Below, piece by piece: positions 15,894 to 25,237 of a stretch of 49,767 nt of DNA. A model generated the notes under the pieces. That model was not told the DNA's origin, ran no database searches, and saw only the letters and a list, made by a program, of their open reading frames with translations. The translations under genes and the position numbers were made by a program. Origin of the DNA: Mycobacterium sp. 852013-50091_SCH5140682 (lineage in GTDB: Bacteria; Actinomycetota; Actinomycetes; Mycobacteriales; Mycobacteriaceae); the NCBI RefSeq assembly GCF_001665685.1, contig NZ_LZTB01000015.1:1-49767 (forward strand). Direction: 5' to 3'. The stretch's first letter is position 1, and the number at the start of each line of letters is the position of its first letter.

Positions 15894-18800
15894 ATGACTG
15901 CACATCTCGAACCGGCACTGGCGGGTACCGAGCTGCTCGCCCCGGGGAACACGGGCGTGGTGCGGCTGCTCGGGGGCCCGGGGACCGGCAAGAGTTCGTT
16001 GCTCGTCAACACGGCCGTCGAGCACATCGCCGCGGGCACCGATCCGGAATCGGTTCTGCTGCTGACCGGTTCGGCGCGGCTGCGGGCGGCCGCCCGGGCT
16101 GCGGTCACCGCGCGGCTGCTGGGGGCGGGGGAGCGGCACGTCGTGCGTGAGCCGCTGGTGCGGACGGTGCATTCGTACGCGTTCGCGGTGTTGCGGTTGG
16201 CCGCTCAGCGCAACGGTGACCCGCCGCCGCGGCTGATCACCAGCGCCGAACAGGACGGCATCATCCGTGAACTGCTGGCCGGCAATCTGGAGGACGGGCC
16301 CAACTCGGGTGTCTCTTGGCCCGAACAGTTGTGGCCGGCGTTGAGCACCGCAGGTTTCGCCAGTGAACTTCGCGACCTGATGGCGCGCTGCACCGAGCGT
16401 GGTGTGGATCCGCTTGCGCTGCAACGGCTCGGCCGCTCGGCTCGGCGTCCCGAGTGGTTGGCCGCCGGGCAGTTCGCACAGGCTTACGAGCAGATCATGC
16501 TGCTGCGTTCCGCGGTGGGCATGGCCGCTCCGCAGGCCACCGTGCCCGCACTGGGCGCGGCCGAACTGGTCGGGGCCGCGTTGGAGGCCCTCGGCACCGA
16601 CGCCGACCTGCTGGCTGCCGAACGCGCCCGGATCAGCTTGCTGCTGGTCGACGACGCCCAGCACCTCGACCCGCAGGCCGCCCTGCTGGTGCGCGTGCTG
16701 GGGGCCGGCGCCGGGTTGACCGTGATTGCCGGCGACCCCGACCAGGCGGTGTTCGGCTACCGCGGTGCCGATCCGGTGTTGTTGCGGGACCCGGGCGATG
16801 CCGACGACGCGACCATCGTCCTGACCGGATCGCACCGGTGCGCGCCCGAGATCGCGACCGCCATCGCCGGTATCGGACGACGGCTCCCCGGCGTCAGCCC
16901 GACCCGCGAGATGCTCGGCAATGCCACCGCCGAGGGCACCGTCACCATGCGGCTCGCGGCATCCACCCACGCCGAGTCCACGCTGATCGCCGACGCGTTG
17001 CGGCGGGCCCACCTCGTCGACGGGGTGCCGTGGTCTCAGATGGCCGTGATCGTGCGCTCGGTGCCGCGGGCGGGGACCGCGTTGGCCCGAGCCCTCACCA
17101 GCGCCGGGGTGCCAGTCGAGTCTGTCGGCGATGCGCCGCCCGTGGCCCAGCAGCCCGCCGTCGCCGCCCTGCTCACGGTGCTCGATGCCGCCGCCACCGG
17201 CCGGCTGACCGGCGACAGCGCACTCAGCCTGCTGACCGGGCCGATCGGGCGCGTCGACCCGGTCAGCCTGCGGCAGCTGCGGCGCGCCCTGCGTCGCGCC
17301 GGCGGTTCGGCACCACCGCGGGAATTCGGCGATCTCGTCGTCGCCGCCGTGGACACCGAACCACGAGGGCTGCCGGTCGAGCTGCTGCGCCCGCTGCGGC
17401 GACTGCGTGCGGTGCTGACCGCAGTTCACCAGAGTGTGGCCGCCGGAGCCGACCCGCGGCACACGCTGTGGGACGTGTGGCATGCGTGCGGCCTGCAGCG
17501 CCGGTGGCTGACGGCCAGCGAGCGCGGCGGAACCCTCGGCGCGCAGGCCGATCGCGACCTCGACGCGGTGACGACGCTGTTCGACATCGCCGATCAATAC
17601 GTCAACCGGACGGCGGGCGCGTCGCTGCGCGGTCTCATCGATCACGTCATGACACTCGGGGCGCCGGCCACACCCACCGATCCGCGTCGAGCGCCCGACG
17701 CCGTCGCGGTAATGAGCGCCCACGCCGCGCTCGGCCGCGAATGGGACTTCGTCGTCATCGCCGGTGTGCAGGAAGGATTGTGGCCCAACACCGTTCCCCG
17801 CGGCGGAGTGCTCGGAACCCAGCACCTGGTCGATGTGCTCGACGGGGTCTCGGCGCCGGCCGATGCCGCGGTGTCGACCCGCGCGCCCCTGCTGGCCGAG
17901 GAACGCCGGCTGCTGATGGCCGCGATGGGCCGTGCCCGCAGCCGGCTGCTGGTGACCGCGGTGGACAGCGATGCCGGTGACGGCTCGCTGTTGCCCTCGC
18001 CGTTCTGCACTGAGCTGACGGCCCTGGCCACCGATGCGCCGGTGCTGCCGCCGCTGGAAGCGCCCCGGGTGCTGGTTCCCTCGGCGCTGGTCGGTCGGCT
18101 GCGCGCGGTGGTGTGTGCCCCCGACGGCGCGGTCGACGAGGATGCCCGGGCGTGTGCGGCAACACAATTGGCCCGGCTGGCGCAAGCCGGGGTGCCAGGA
18201 GCCGACCCGGCAGACTGGCACGCCATGACCCCGCTGTCGACCGACGAGCCGTTGTGGTCCGGTGCCGATCAGGTGGTGACGCTGTCGCCCTCGACGCTGC
18301 AGATGCTTGCCGACTGCCCACTGCGCTGGCTGTTGGAACGCCACGGCGGCAGCGCAGGACGCGATGTCCGCTCGACCGTCGGATCGCTGCTGCACGCCCT
18401 GGCCGCCGAGTCGGCGCGTACCGAGAGCCAACTCGTCAACGAGCTCGAAAAGGTCTGGGATGGGCTGCCTTTCGAGGCGAAGTGGTATTCGGACAACGAG
18501 CTGGACCGGCACCGCGCGATGCTGGAGACGTTCACCCGGTGGCGCGCCGACACGCGGGGTCAGCTCACCGAGGTCGGCACCGAGATCGACGTCGAGGGCG
18601 TCATCCGGCCCGTCGATCCCGAATCGGGAGACCACACGCCGGAGGTGCGGGTACGGGGCCGGCTGGACCGGCTGGAGCGTGACGAGGCCGGTCGTCTGGT
18701 GGTCGTCGACCTCAAGACCGGCAAGAGCCCGGTGACCAAAGAGAACGCGCAGAGCCACGCCCAGTTGGCCATGTACCAGTTGGCCGTTGCGGCAGGCCTG

Positions 18801-19055
18801 TTGACAGACGAAGCGGACGGTGCCCCGGACGAGCCCGGCGGAGGTCGGCTGGTCTATCTCGGCAAGCCCGGCGCGGCCGGCGCCACCGTGCGGGAACAGG
18901 ATCCGATGACACCTCAGACCCGTACCGATTGGCTGACGACGGTCGGTGACGCGGCGGCCGCTACCGCAGGACCGCAATTCCTGGCCAGAGTCAACGACGG
19001 CTGCGCGAACTGCCCGGTGCGCTCGTCCTGCCCGACACAGGCACCGCGGTCATGA
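15894..19055 (+). CDS. adnA: AdnA subunit of the AdnAB helicase-nuclease
   Basis: A 1053-residue UvrD-like motor fused to a RecB-type nuclease. AdnAB is the mycobacterial machine that resects DNA double-strand breaks. Walker A GGPGTGKSS is at 27-35, then LLLVDDAQHLDP (Walker B), GDPDQAVFGYRGAD (motif III), GSHRCAPEI (motif IV) and ALGREWDFVVIAGVQEG (motif V). The C-terminal nuclease shows GRLDRLE, VVDLKTGK and AQLAMYQLA. Cysteines in DCPLRWLLER and the terminal CANCPVRSSCP fit the iron-sulfur cluster around the nuclease. ATG 15894 is chosen; ATG 15885 is equally possible, and longer starts use the tandem repeat. Its stop overlaps the adnB start (ATGA), so the subunits are translationally coupled. 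Confidence 0.92.
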   Translation: MTAHLEPALAGTELLAPGNTGVVRLLGGPGTGKSSLLVNTAVEHIAAGTDPESVLLLTGSARLRAAARAAVTARLLGAGERHVVREPLVRTVHSYAFAVLRLAAQRNGDPPPRLITSAEQDGIIRELLAGNLEDGPNSGVSWPEQLWPALSTAGFASELRDLMARCTERGVDPLALQRLGRSARRPEWLAAGQFAQAYEQIMLLRSAVGMAAPQATVPALGAAELVGAALEALGTDADLLAAERARISLLLVDDAQHLDPQAALLVRVLGAGAGLTVIAGDPDQAVFGYRGADPVLLRDPGDADDATIVLTGSHRCAPEIATAIAGIGRRLPGVSPTREMLGNATAEGTVTMRLAASTHAESTLIADALRRAHLVDGVPWSQMAVIVRSVPRAGTALARALTSAGVPVESVGDAPPVAQQPAVAALLTVLDAAATGRLTGDSALSLLTGPIGRVDPVSLRQLRRALRRAGGSAPPREFGDLVVAAVDTEPRGLPVELLRPLRRLRAVLTAVHQSVAAGADPRHTLWDVWHACGLQRRWLTASERGGTLGAQADRDLDAVTTLFDIADQYVNRTAGASLRGLIDHVMTLGAPATPTDPRRAPDAVAVMSAHAALGREWDFVVIAGVQEGLWPNTVPRGGVLGTQHLVDVLDGVSAPADAAVSTRAPLLAEERRLLMAAMGRARSRLLVTAVDSDAGDGSLLPSPFCTELTALATDAPVLPPLEAPRVLVPSALVGRLRAVVCAPDGAVDEDARACAATQLARLAQAGVPGADPADWHAMTPLSTDEPLWSGADQVVTLSPSTLQMLADCPLRWLLERHGGSAGRDVRSTVGSLLHALAAESARTESQLVNELEKVWDGLPFEAKWYSDNELDRHRAMLETFTRWRADTRGQLTEVGTEIDVEGVIRPVDPESGDHTPEVRVRGRLDRLERDEAGRLVVVDLKTGKSPVTKENAQSHAQLAMYQLAVAAGLLTDEADGAPDEPGGGRLVYLGKPGAAGATVREQDPMTPQTRTDWLTTVGDAAAATAGPQFLARVNDGCANCPVRSSCPTQAPRS

Positions 19056-22000
19056 CACCGGCCGTGACAGCCCGCTACAGCCCGGCTGAACTGTCCTCCG
19101 CGCTGGGCCTTTTCCCGCCGACCGACGAGCAGGCGGCGGTGATCGCCGCGCCACCCGGTCCACTCGTGGTGATCGCGGGCGCGGGTGCGGGGAAGACCGA
19201 GACCATGGCGGCCCGGGTGGTGTGGTTGGTGGCCAATGGCTATGCCACACCGTCACAGGTCCTGGGGCTCACCTTCACCCGCAAGGCCGCGGGGCAGCTG
19301 CTGCGCAGGGTCCGCACCCGGCTGGCGCGACTGGCCGGTGCGGGTCTCGCGCCGTCCTTGGGTGCCGACGAAGCCGCCACCGTCAGCACCTACCACGCAT
19401 TCGCCGGCACACTGCTGCGCGAGCACGGCCTGTTGCTGCCCGTCGAACCGGACACCCGGCTGCTCAGCGAAACCGAGCTGTGGCAGTTGGCCTTTGACGT
19501 GGTGTGTGCACACCCGGGCCGGCTCGACACCGACAAGACCCCGGCAGCCGTCACCGCGATGGTGCTGCGTCTCTCCGGAGCACTCGCCGAGCATCTCGTC
19601 GACACCGATCAGCTGCGCGACACCCACACCGAACTCGAGCGGCTGGTCCACACCCTTCCGGCCGGGCCGTATCAGCGTGACCGCGGGCCGAGCCAGTGGC
19701 TGCTGCGCATGCTGGCGACCCAAACCGAACGCACCGAGTTGGTGCCGCTGATCGACGCGCTGCACCACCGGCTGCGCACCGACAAGGTGATGGACTTCGG
19801 CATGCAGATGGCCGCCGCGGCCCGGCTGGCGGCCGGTTTCCCGCAGGTCGGCGAGCAGTTGCGGCAACGGTTCCGCGTCGTGCTGCTCGACGAATACCAG
19901 GACACCGGGCATTCCCAGCGAGTTGCGTTGTCGGCGTTGTTCGGGCGTGGTGCCGACGACGGGCTGGCCCTGACGGCCGTTGGTGATCCCATCCAGTCCA
20001 TCTACGGCTGGCGGGGTGCCTCGGCCACCAATCTGCCCAGGTTCACCACCGATTTCCCGTTGGCGGACGGCACCCCGGCGCCGAGCCTGGAGTTGCGGAC
20101 CAGCTGGCGTAATCCACCCAGCACTCTGCATGTCGCCAACGCCATTTCGGCTGAGGCGCGGCGCCGTTCGGTTTCGGTGCGTGAACTGCTGCCGCGGCCC
20201 GGAGCCGATCCGGGCACCATCCGCTGTGCACTGCTGACCGATGTTGCGGCCGAACGGGATTGGGTGGCCGACCAGATAGCCGGCAGGTACCACGGTGCAC
20301 GGGAGAGCGGCTCGGCGGCGCCGACGGCTGCGGTTCTGGTGCGGCGCAACGCCGATGCCGCTCCCATGGCCGAAGCACTGGAGGCCCGGGGGGTCCCTGT
20401 TGAGGTGGTCGGGGTGGCCGGCCTGCTGGCAGTGCCTGAGGTGGCTGATCTGGTGGCGATGCTGCGGCTGGTCGCCGACCCCACCGCCGGGCCCGCGGTC
20501 ATGCGTATCCTCACCGGCCCGCGGTGGCGGTTCGGTGCCAACGACCTCGCAGCGTTGTGGCGGCGAGCGGTCGAGTTGGACGACCGCCCGCACGGGGAGC
20601 CCGGTCCGGCCGATATCGTCGCGGCGGCCGCTCCCGATGCCGACGCCGCGTGCCTGGCCGACGCAATCTGCGATCCCGGTGCGGCCGAGAACTACTCGGC
20701 CGCAGGCTACCAGCGGATCGTGGCGCTGGGCCGGGAACTGACGATGCTGCGGGCACATCTGAGCCACCCGCTGCCCGAGCTGGTCGCCGAGGTCCGGCGG
20801 GTGGCAGGCCTGGATGCGGAGGCCCGCGCAGCTCGGCCGGTGACCGCGGGCTGGACGGGCACCGAACATCTCGACACGTTCTGCGACCTGGTGGCTGATT
20901 ATGCCGGCCGCTCGGGTGCGGACGTCCTCGGGCGACCCGGTTCCGTGGTCGAGGGATTCCTGGCCTATCTCGACGCCGCGGCGGTGGTCGAAAACGGTCT
21001 TGCGCCTGCCGAATTGGCGGTCTCACCCGACCGGGTGCAGATTCTCACCGTGCATGCCGCCAAGGGTCTGGAATGGCAGGTGGTTGCCGTGCCGCATCTG
21101 AGTGCGCGGGTGTTTCCCTCGACCGCGTCGGCGCGCACGTGGCTGACCGACGCCGCGGATCTGCCGCCGCTGCTGCGCGGCGACCGCGCCACGGTGTCCG
21201 AGATCGGCGTGCCGGTGCTGGACACCTCGGATGTCAACGATCGAAAGATCCTGTCGGACAAGATCGCCGACCACAAGAACAAACTCGAGCAGCGGCGGGT
21301 CGACGAGGAACGCCGGTTGCTCTACGTGGCGGTCACCCGCGCCGAGGACACCTTGCTGATCTCCGGACACCACTGGGGCGCCACCGAGGGCAAGCCCCGC
21401 GGCCCGTCGGACTTCCTGTGTGAGATCAAGGCGATTTTGGAGGATGCCGCCGCCGAAGGACACCCGTGCGGCGAGATCGACCAGTGGGCGCCCGAGCCCG
21501 CCGCCGGTGAGCAAAATCCCTTGCGGGACAAGGCGGTCGAAGCCATCTGGCCCGCCGAGGCCGGTCCGGGTGACGACGTACTGCGCGGTGCTGAACTCAT
21601 CGGCCGGGCAATGGCAGGTAACCTCCACGCCGGGTCCGACACCGACGGCTGGGCCGCGGATGTGGACGCGCTGCTGGCCGAACGGGACCGCGAGCCCCAG
21701 TCAGCTCCGGCTGAACTGCCCGGGCAGGTGTCGGTCAGCACGCTCGTCGAACTCAGCCGCAACCCACGGGCCGCTCTGCAACGGCTGCATCGCCGGCTCC
21801 CGCAACGTCCGGACCCACATGCCCTGCTGGGCACCGCATTCCATGAGTGGGTGCAGCGGTTCTTCCACGCCGAGCGGTTGTTCGACCTGGACGATCTGCC
21901 CGGCGCGGTGGACAGTGAAGTCGGTCGTGGCTGCGCCGAGGAACTCGCCGAGCTGCAGGACGCGTTCGTGATGTCACCGTGGGCCGCCCGCACGCCGATC

Positions 22001-22333
22001 GAAGTGGAAGTGCCGTTCGACATGGTGATCGGCAAAACCGTTGTGCGGGGCCGCATCGACGCGGTATTCGCCGACACCGACGGGACCACCACGGTCGTGG
22101 ACTGGAAGACCGGTGAGCCGCCCGATACTCCGGAGGCCAAGCAGCAGGCCGCGATCCAGCTCGCGGTGTACCGGCTGGCCTGGGCGGCGCTGCGCGGCTG
22201 CGCACCGGAATCGGTCAGCGCGGCCTTCCACTACGTGCGGTCCGGCCGCACGGTCAGGCCGGAAATCCTGCCCGGCGCCGAGGAACTGGCTGCGCTGCTG
22301 GCCGAACCGACGGCAGCGCAGGAGCAGGACTAA
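19052..22333 (+). CDS. adnB: AdnB subunit of the AdnAB helicase-nuclease
   Basis: A 1093-residue partner of AdnA: UvrD/PcrA-like superfamily 1A helicase plus RecB-family nuclease. The Q motif TDEQAAV is near 24-30, Walker A AGAGAGKT at 42-49, motif Ia LTFTRKAA, Walker B VLLDEYQDTGHSQ, motif III GDPIQSIYGWRGA, motif IV LRTSWRNP, motif [13 protein letters not shown] and motif VI RLLYVAVTRAEDTLL. The C-terminal nuclease has GRIDAVF, VVDWKTGEPPD and QLAVYRLAW with the metal-binding Asp and Lys present. All helicase motifs are intact, so this subunit should drive unwinding. The ATG at 19052 overlaps the adnA TGA by one base step. Confidence 0.93.
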   Translation: MTPAVTARYSPAELSSALGLFPPTDEQAAVIAAPPGPLVVIAGAGAGKTETMAARVVWLVANGYATPSQVLGLTFTRKAAGQLLRRVRTRLARLAGAGLAPSLGADEAATVSTYHAFAGTLLREHGLLLPVEPDTRLLSETELWQLAFDVVCAHPGRLDTDKTPAAVTAMVLRLSGALAEHLVDTDQLRDTHTELERLVHTLPAGPYQRDRGPSQWLLRMLATQTERTELVPLIDALHHRLRTDKVMDFGMQMAAAARLAAGFPQVGEQLRQRFRVVLLDEYQDTGHSQRVALSALFGRGADDGLALTAVGDPIQSIYGWRGASATNLPRFTTDFPLADGTPAPSLELRTSWRNPPSTLHVANAISAEARRRSVSVRELLPRPGADPGTIRCALLTDVAAERDWVADQIAGRYHGARESGSAAPTAAVLVRRNADAAPMAEALEARGVPVEVVGVAGLLAVPEVADLVAMLRLVADPTAGPAVMRILTGPRWRFGANDLAALWRRAVELDDRPHGEPGPADIVAAAAPDADAACLADAICDPGAAENYSAAGYQRIVALGRELTMLRAHLSHPLPELVAEVRRVAGLDAEARAARPVTAGWTGTEHLDTFCDLVADYAGRSGADVLGRPGSVVEGFLAYLDAAAVVENGLAPAELAVSPDRVQILTVHAAKGLEWQVVAVPHLSARVFPSTASARTWLTDAADLPPLLRGDRATVSEIGVPVLDTSDVNDRKILSDKIADHKNKLEQRRVDEERRLLYVAVTRAEDTLLISGHHWGATEGKPRGPSDFLCEIKAILEDAAAEGHPCGEIDQWAPEPAAGEQNPLRDKAVEAIWPAEAGPGDDVLRGAELIGRAMAGNLHAGSDTDGWAADVDALLAERDREPQSAPAELPGQVSVSTLVELSRNPRAALQRLHRRLPQRPDPHALLGTAFHEWVQRFFHAERLFDLDDLPGAVDSEVGRGCAEELAELQDAFVMSPWAARTPIEVEVPFDMVIGKTVVRGRIDAVFADTDGTTTVVDWKTGEPPDTPEAKQQAAIQLAVYRLAWAALRGCAPESVSAAFHYVRSGRTVRPEILPGAEELAALLAEPTAAQEQD

Positions 22334-22340
22334 CCCGGGA

Positions 22341-22832
22341 CTAACCCTTGTTGGCCGTTGTGAGATGGGCGATCTCTTTGCTCCACACCGACTGGGCCCC
22401 GGCGTCGCCGATGCGATAGACCTGCACCATCGAGGCGACGCCGACCAGTATCGCCACCACCGCGACGATGGCGTTGTACAACACCCGGCGGCTGTCGTCG
22501 CGCCGCTCGGCGTATCGCAGCGCCACCAGTGCCAGAGCGACCACCAGCAGTGCCACCGAGAAATAGATCATGGTGTCGCCCAGCTCGGCATGCTCCTGCA
22601 GGACGGCGTCCGGGCTGCGGCGCAGGTCGTACAGCCAGTTGCCGGCCTGGATCGTGATGGGGGTCAAAATCGTTGTGATGACGGCCAGTACAAGGGTTAT
22701 CCAGACCAGCTGGCCCCTGCGGGCGCCCGCCCACAGCGCGCAGATGATCTCCAGGACCGCGGTCAGCGGCGCGAGGATGACGATGGCGTGCACAAACAAC
22801 ACGTGCGCCGGCAGGCCGTTGATAATTGTCAT
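22341..22832 (-). CDS. DUF2231 four-helix membrane protein
   Basis: A 163-residue integral membrane protein with four hydrophobic helices, beginning MTIINGLPAHVLFVHAIVILAPLTAV. That N-terminal pattern (conserved HxxxxHxxxxL-like histidines in the first helix) marks the DUF2231 family, often linked to heme or redox membrane complexes. The ATG at 22832 is fixed by AAGGAG seven bases upstream. It follows the VIT gene after 34 bases on the same strand. Its exact job is unknown. Confidence 0.8.
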   Translation of the reverse strand: MTIINGLPAHVLFVHAIVILAPLTAVLEIICALWAGARRGQLVWITLVLAVITTILTPITIQAGNWLYDLRRSPDAVLQEHAELGDTMIYFSVALLVVALALVALRYAERRDDSRRVLYNAIVAVVAILVGVASMVQVYRIGDAGAQSVWSKEIAHLTTANKG

Positions 22833-22866
22833 GGGAAACTCCTTGGCTGGATGGGAGGTTTCGAGC

Positions 22867-23598
22867 TCAGGTGATCGCGGCGCCGACCAGATGGCCGATC
22901 GCATAGGTGATCGCCAACGCCAGGCCGCCACCGATCACGTTGCGCAGCACCGCACGACCCTTGGGTGCGCCGCCCAGGCCGGCCGATACCGCGCCGGTGA
23001 GCATCAACGCCAGCAACACTGCGACCACGGTGACCGGGATGCGCCAGGTGGTCGGGGGCAGCAGGATCGCGAGCAACGGCAACAGTGCGCCGACGGTGAA
23101 CGACAGCGCCGAGGACAGCGCCGCCTCCCAGGGATTGGTCAGTTCGTCCGGGTCGATACCCAGTTCGACTTCGGCGTGTGCGGCGAAGGCGTCATGCTCG
23201 GTCAGCTCTTCGGCCACAGTACGCGCCGTCGCCGGCGAGAGCCCTTTGGCTTCGTAGAGTCCGGCGAGTTCGTCCAATTCGGCTGCGGGGTCTGTCTTGA
23301 GCTCGCGGCGTTCCTTGTGCAGCAGTGCCTGTTCGGTGTCGCGCTGTGTGCTCACCGAGACGTATTCACCCAGCGCCATCGACACCGCCCCTGCGGCAAG
23401 TCCTGCGATACCCGCGGTCAGGATCGGCGCGCGCTCGGCAGTGGCAGCGGCCACACCGACGACGATGCCTGCGGTGGAGACGATTCCGTCATTGGCGCCC
23501 AGTACACCGGCGCGCAGCCAATTCAGCTTCGATGACACCGATCCCACGTGAGGTTCGGCCGGGTGGGCGGGACTCGACACGGCTGCGACGATATACAC
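22867..23598 (-). CDS. VIT1/CCC1-family divalent metal (Fe/Mn) transporter
   Basis: A 243-residue membrane protein of the vacuolar iron transporter family. LRAGVLGANDGIVSTAGIVVG is the typical first helix; GAVSMALGEYVSVSTQRDTE is the second-helix signature with metal-contacting Met, Glu and Ser. A cytoplasmic acidic helical region with ELDELAGLYEAKGLSP and EELTEHDAFAAHAE follows, then three helices. It should move iron or manganese out of the cytoplasm. Start is GTG 23598 or GTG 23580; neither has a clear ribosome site. Probably cotranscribed with the DUF2231 gene. Confidence 0.85.
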   Translation of the reverse strand: MYIVAAVSSPAHPAEPHVGSVSSKLNWLRAGVLGANDGIVSTAGIVVGVAAATAERAPILTAGIAGLAAGAVSMALGEYVSVSTQRDTEQALLHKERRELKTDPAAELDELAGLYEAKGLSPATARTVAEELTEHDAFAAHAEVELGIDPDELTNPWEAALSSALSFTVGALLPLLAILLPPTTWRIPVTVVAVLLALMLTGAVSAGLGGAPKGRAVLRNVIGGGLALAITYAIGHLVGAAIT

Positions 23599-23652
23599 CG
23601 AAACTGTGAGCTGCCAGCAACGATAGGCTTGCCAAACTCGTCCGGCCGGTGG

Positions 23653-24042
23653 CTAGGAGTTGCGGTACACCTTCAGAGCCGTGGTGACCATCGGGATCTG
23701 CAGCGGAAGGCGAGCGATCGCGAGGATCCGCATGGGCCACGGCTTGTCCCACCACAGCCGGACCATGTTGAGGTTGCCGGGGAACACCGCGACGAACAGC
23801 GCCACCGCGGCGAGTGCGCCCAGCCGCCGGGTGTGCGGGGCGGCGAGCATCGCGCCGGTCGCCAACTCGCCGACACCTGAGGCGTAGGTGTAGAAGCGGG
23901 GTGTGCCGGGCAGCTCCGCCGGGATGATCGTGTCGAACGGTTTGGGGGCGACGAAATGCAACGTGCCCATGCCGAGCAGCATGACGGCGAGTCGCCGGGC
24001 GGTGCGTGCGGCGGCGGTTCGCTGAGGTGTGGCCGTGGTCAT
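23653..24042 (-). CDS. DoxX-family membrane protein
   Basis: A 129-residue protein with about four hydrophobic segments. ASGVGELATGAMLAAPHTRRLGALAAVALF and FVAVFPGNLNMV resemble DoxX/SURF4-like proteins associated with thiosulfate:quinone or other redox membrane complexes. I chose the ATG at 24042 (MTTATPQRT); an upstream ATG at 24084 adds 14 polar residues. It is divergent from the potassium channel gene with 53 bases between them. Confidence 0.72.
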   Translation of the reverse strand: MTTATPQRTAAARTARRLAVMLLGMGTLHFVAPKPFDTIIPAELPGTPRFYTYASGVGELATGAMLAAPHTRRLGALAAVALFVAVFPGNLNMVRLWWDKPWPMRILAIARLPLQIPMVTTALKVYRNS

Positions 24043-24095
24043 GGTTTCATTGTGGCGTGCGTCCGCTTCGATCGATCCCGGCATGACCGGTACGC

Positions 24096-25190
24096 GTGGC
24101 TAAAGGCAGACTGCGGCGCAGGCTCGCCGCCATTGACGAGAACCTGACCTCGCGGCCGGATGCCGCGCTCACCGACGTACTTCGGATCCCGGAGCCGTTC
24201 GTCAGCCCGGGGCGCAGAATCGCCATGCGGGTGTTCTACGCATTGGCGGCCCTGTTCGCGGCGGTGCTCATCGTCTACGCCGATCGGTACGGCTACCGCG
24301 ACGTCGACAGCGCTCCGGATCCGAACCATCCGCTGTCGTTCCTGGATTGCCTCTACTACGCCACGGTGTCGCTCTCGACGACGGGCTACGGCGACATCAC
24401 GCCTTATACGGATTCGGCGCGTCTGGTCAACGTCCTGGTCATCACGCCGCTGCGGGTGGCATTCCTGATCGTTCTCATCGGTACCACCGTGGAAACCCTG
24501 ACCACCCAGTCTCGGCAGGCGCTGAAGATTCAGCGATGGAGGAGCAGAGTGCGTAACCACACCGTCGTCATCGGATACGGCACCAAGGGCCGCACGGCCG
24601 TGGCGGCCATGGTGGGTGACGAGGTCGCCCCGGCCGACATCGTCGTCGTCGACGAGAACGCCACTGCGTTGGAACGCGCGAAGAGCGCCGGGCTGGTGAC
24701 CGTCCACGGTGACGCCACCAAGTCCGACATTCTGCGACTGGCCAGTGCGCATCACGCCAAATCGATTGTCGTCGCGACGGACAACGACGCCAGCGCGGTG
24801 TTGGTGACCCTCACCGCGCGGGAGCTGGCGCCCAACGCCAAGATCATCGCGGCCGCACGGGAAGCCGAGAACCAGCATCTGCTGCGGCAGTCCGGCGCCG
24901 ACTCGACCGTGGTGTCCGCGGAGACCGCAGGCCGGCTGCTGGGCATCGCCACGCAGACCCCCAGCGTGGTGGAGATGGTCGAGGATCTTCTGACGCCCGA
25001 CGCGGGCTTCGCGATCGCCGAGCGGGAAGTCGAACCCAAGGAAGAGGGCGGCTCGCCGCGGCACCTGCACGACATCGTGCTCGGTGTGGTGCGGGGCGGC
25101 CGGCTCGTCCGGGTGGACGATCCCGAAGTAGACGCGTTGGAGTCCGGCGACCGCCTGCTGTACATCCGCAGCGCGGACGCCGAGCGGTGA
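24096..25190 (+). CDS. RCK-domain potassium channel (Rv3200c-like)
   Basis: A 364-residue two-transmembrane K+ channel subunit. Helix 1 is at 43-61, a pore loop carries the selectivity filter TTGYGD at 95-100, and helix 2 is near 112-131. A cytoplasmic RCK/TrkA-N domain (from about 154) follows with nucleotide-binding GYGTKG at 160-165, VVVDEN near the second strand and GDATKSDIL. A C-terminal TrkA-C-like part follows. Tetramers gated by nucleotides or Ca2+ are expected for the family. GTG start. Its stop overlaps a possible GTG start of nudC (GTGA), so the two genes are likely cotranscribed. Confidence 0.9.
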   Translation: MAKGRLRRRLAAIDENLTSRPDAALTDVLRIPEPFVSPGRRIAMRVFYALAALFAAVLIVYADRYGYRDVDSAPDPNHPLSFLDCLYYATVSLSTTGYGDITPYTDSARLVNVLVITPLRVAFLIVLIGTTVETLTTQSRQALKIQRWRSRVRNHTVVIGYGTKGRTAVAAMVGDEVAPADIVVVDENATALERAKSAGLVTVHGDATKSDILRLASAHHAKSIVVATDNDASAVLVTLTARELAPNAKIIAAAREAENQHLLRQSGADSTVVSAETAGRLLGIATQTPSVVEMVEDLLTPDAGFAIAEREVEPKEEGGSPRHLHDIVLGVVRGGRLVRVDDPEVDALESGDRLLYIRSADAER

Positions 25191-25237
25191 CCGGGGCGAG
25201 CGAAGCGACGGGGAATCAAGACCGCGACGGGCGATTG

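Noticed and set aside
15792..18977. 1061-residue minus-strand open frame
   Set aside because: Antisense of adnA; no domain is visible and the composition is typical of high-GC antisense frames. Similar long shadows at 6542-8164, 19253-20869 and 38308-39750 are rejected for the same reason.
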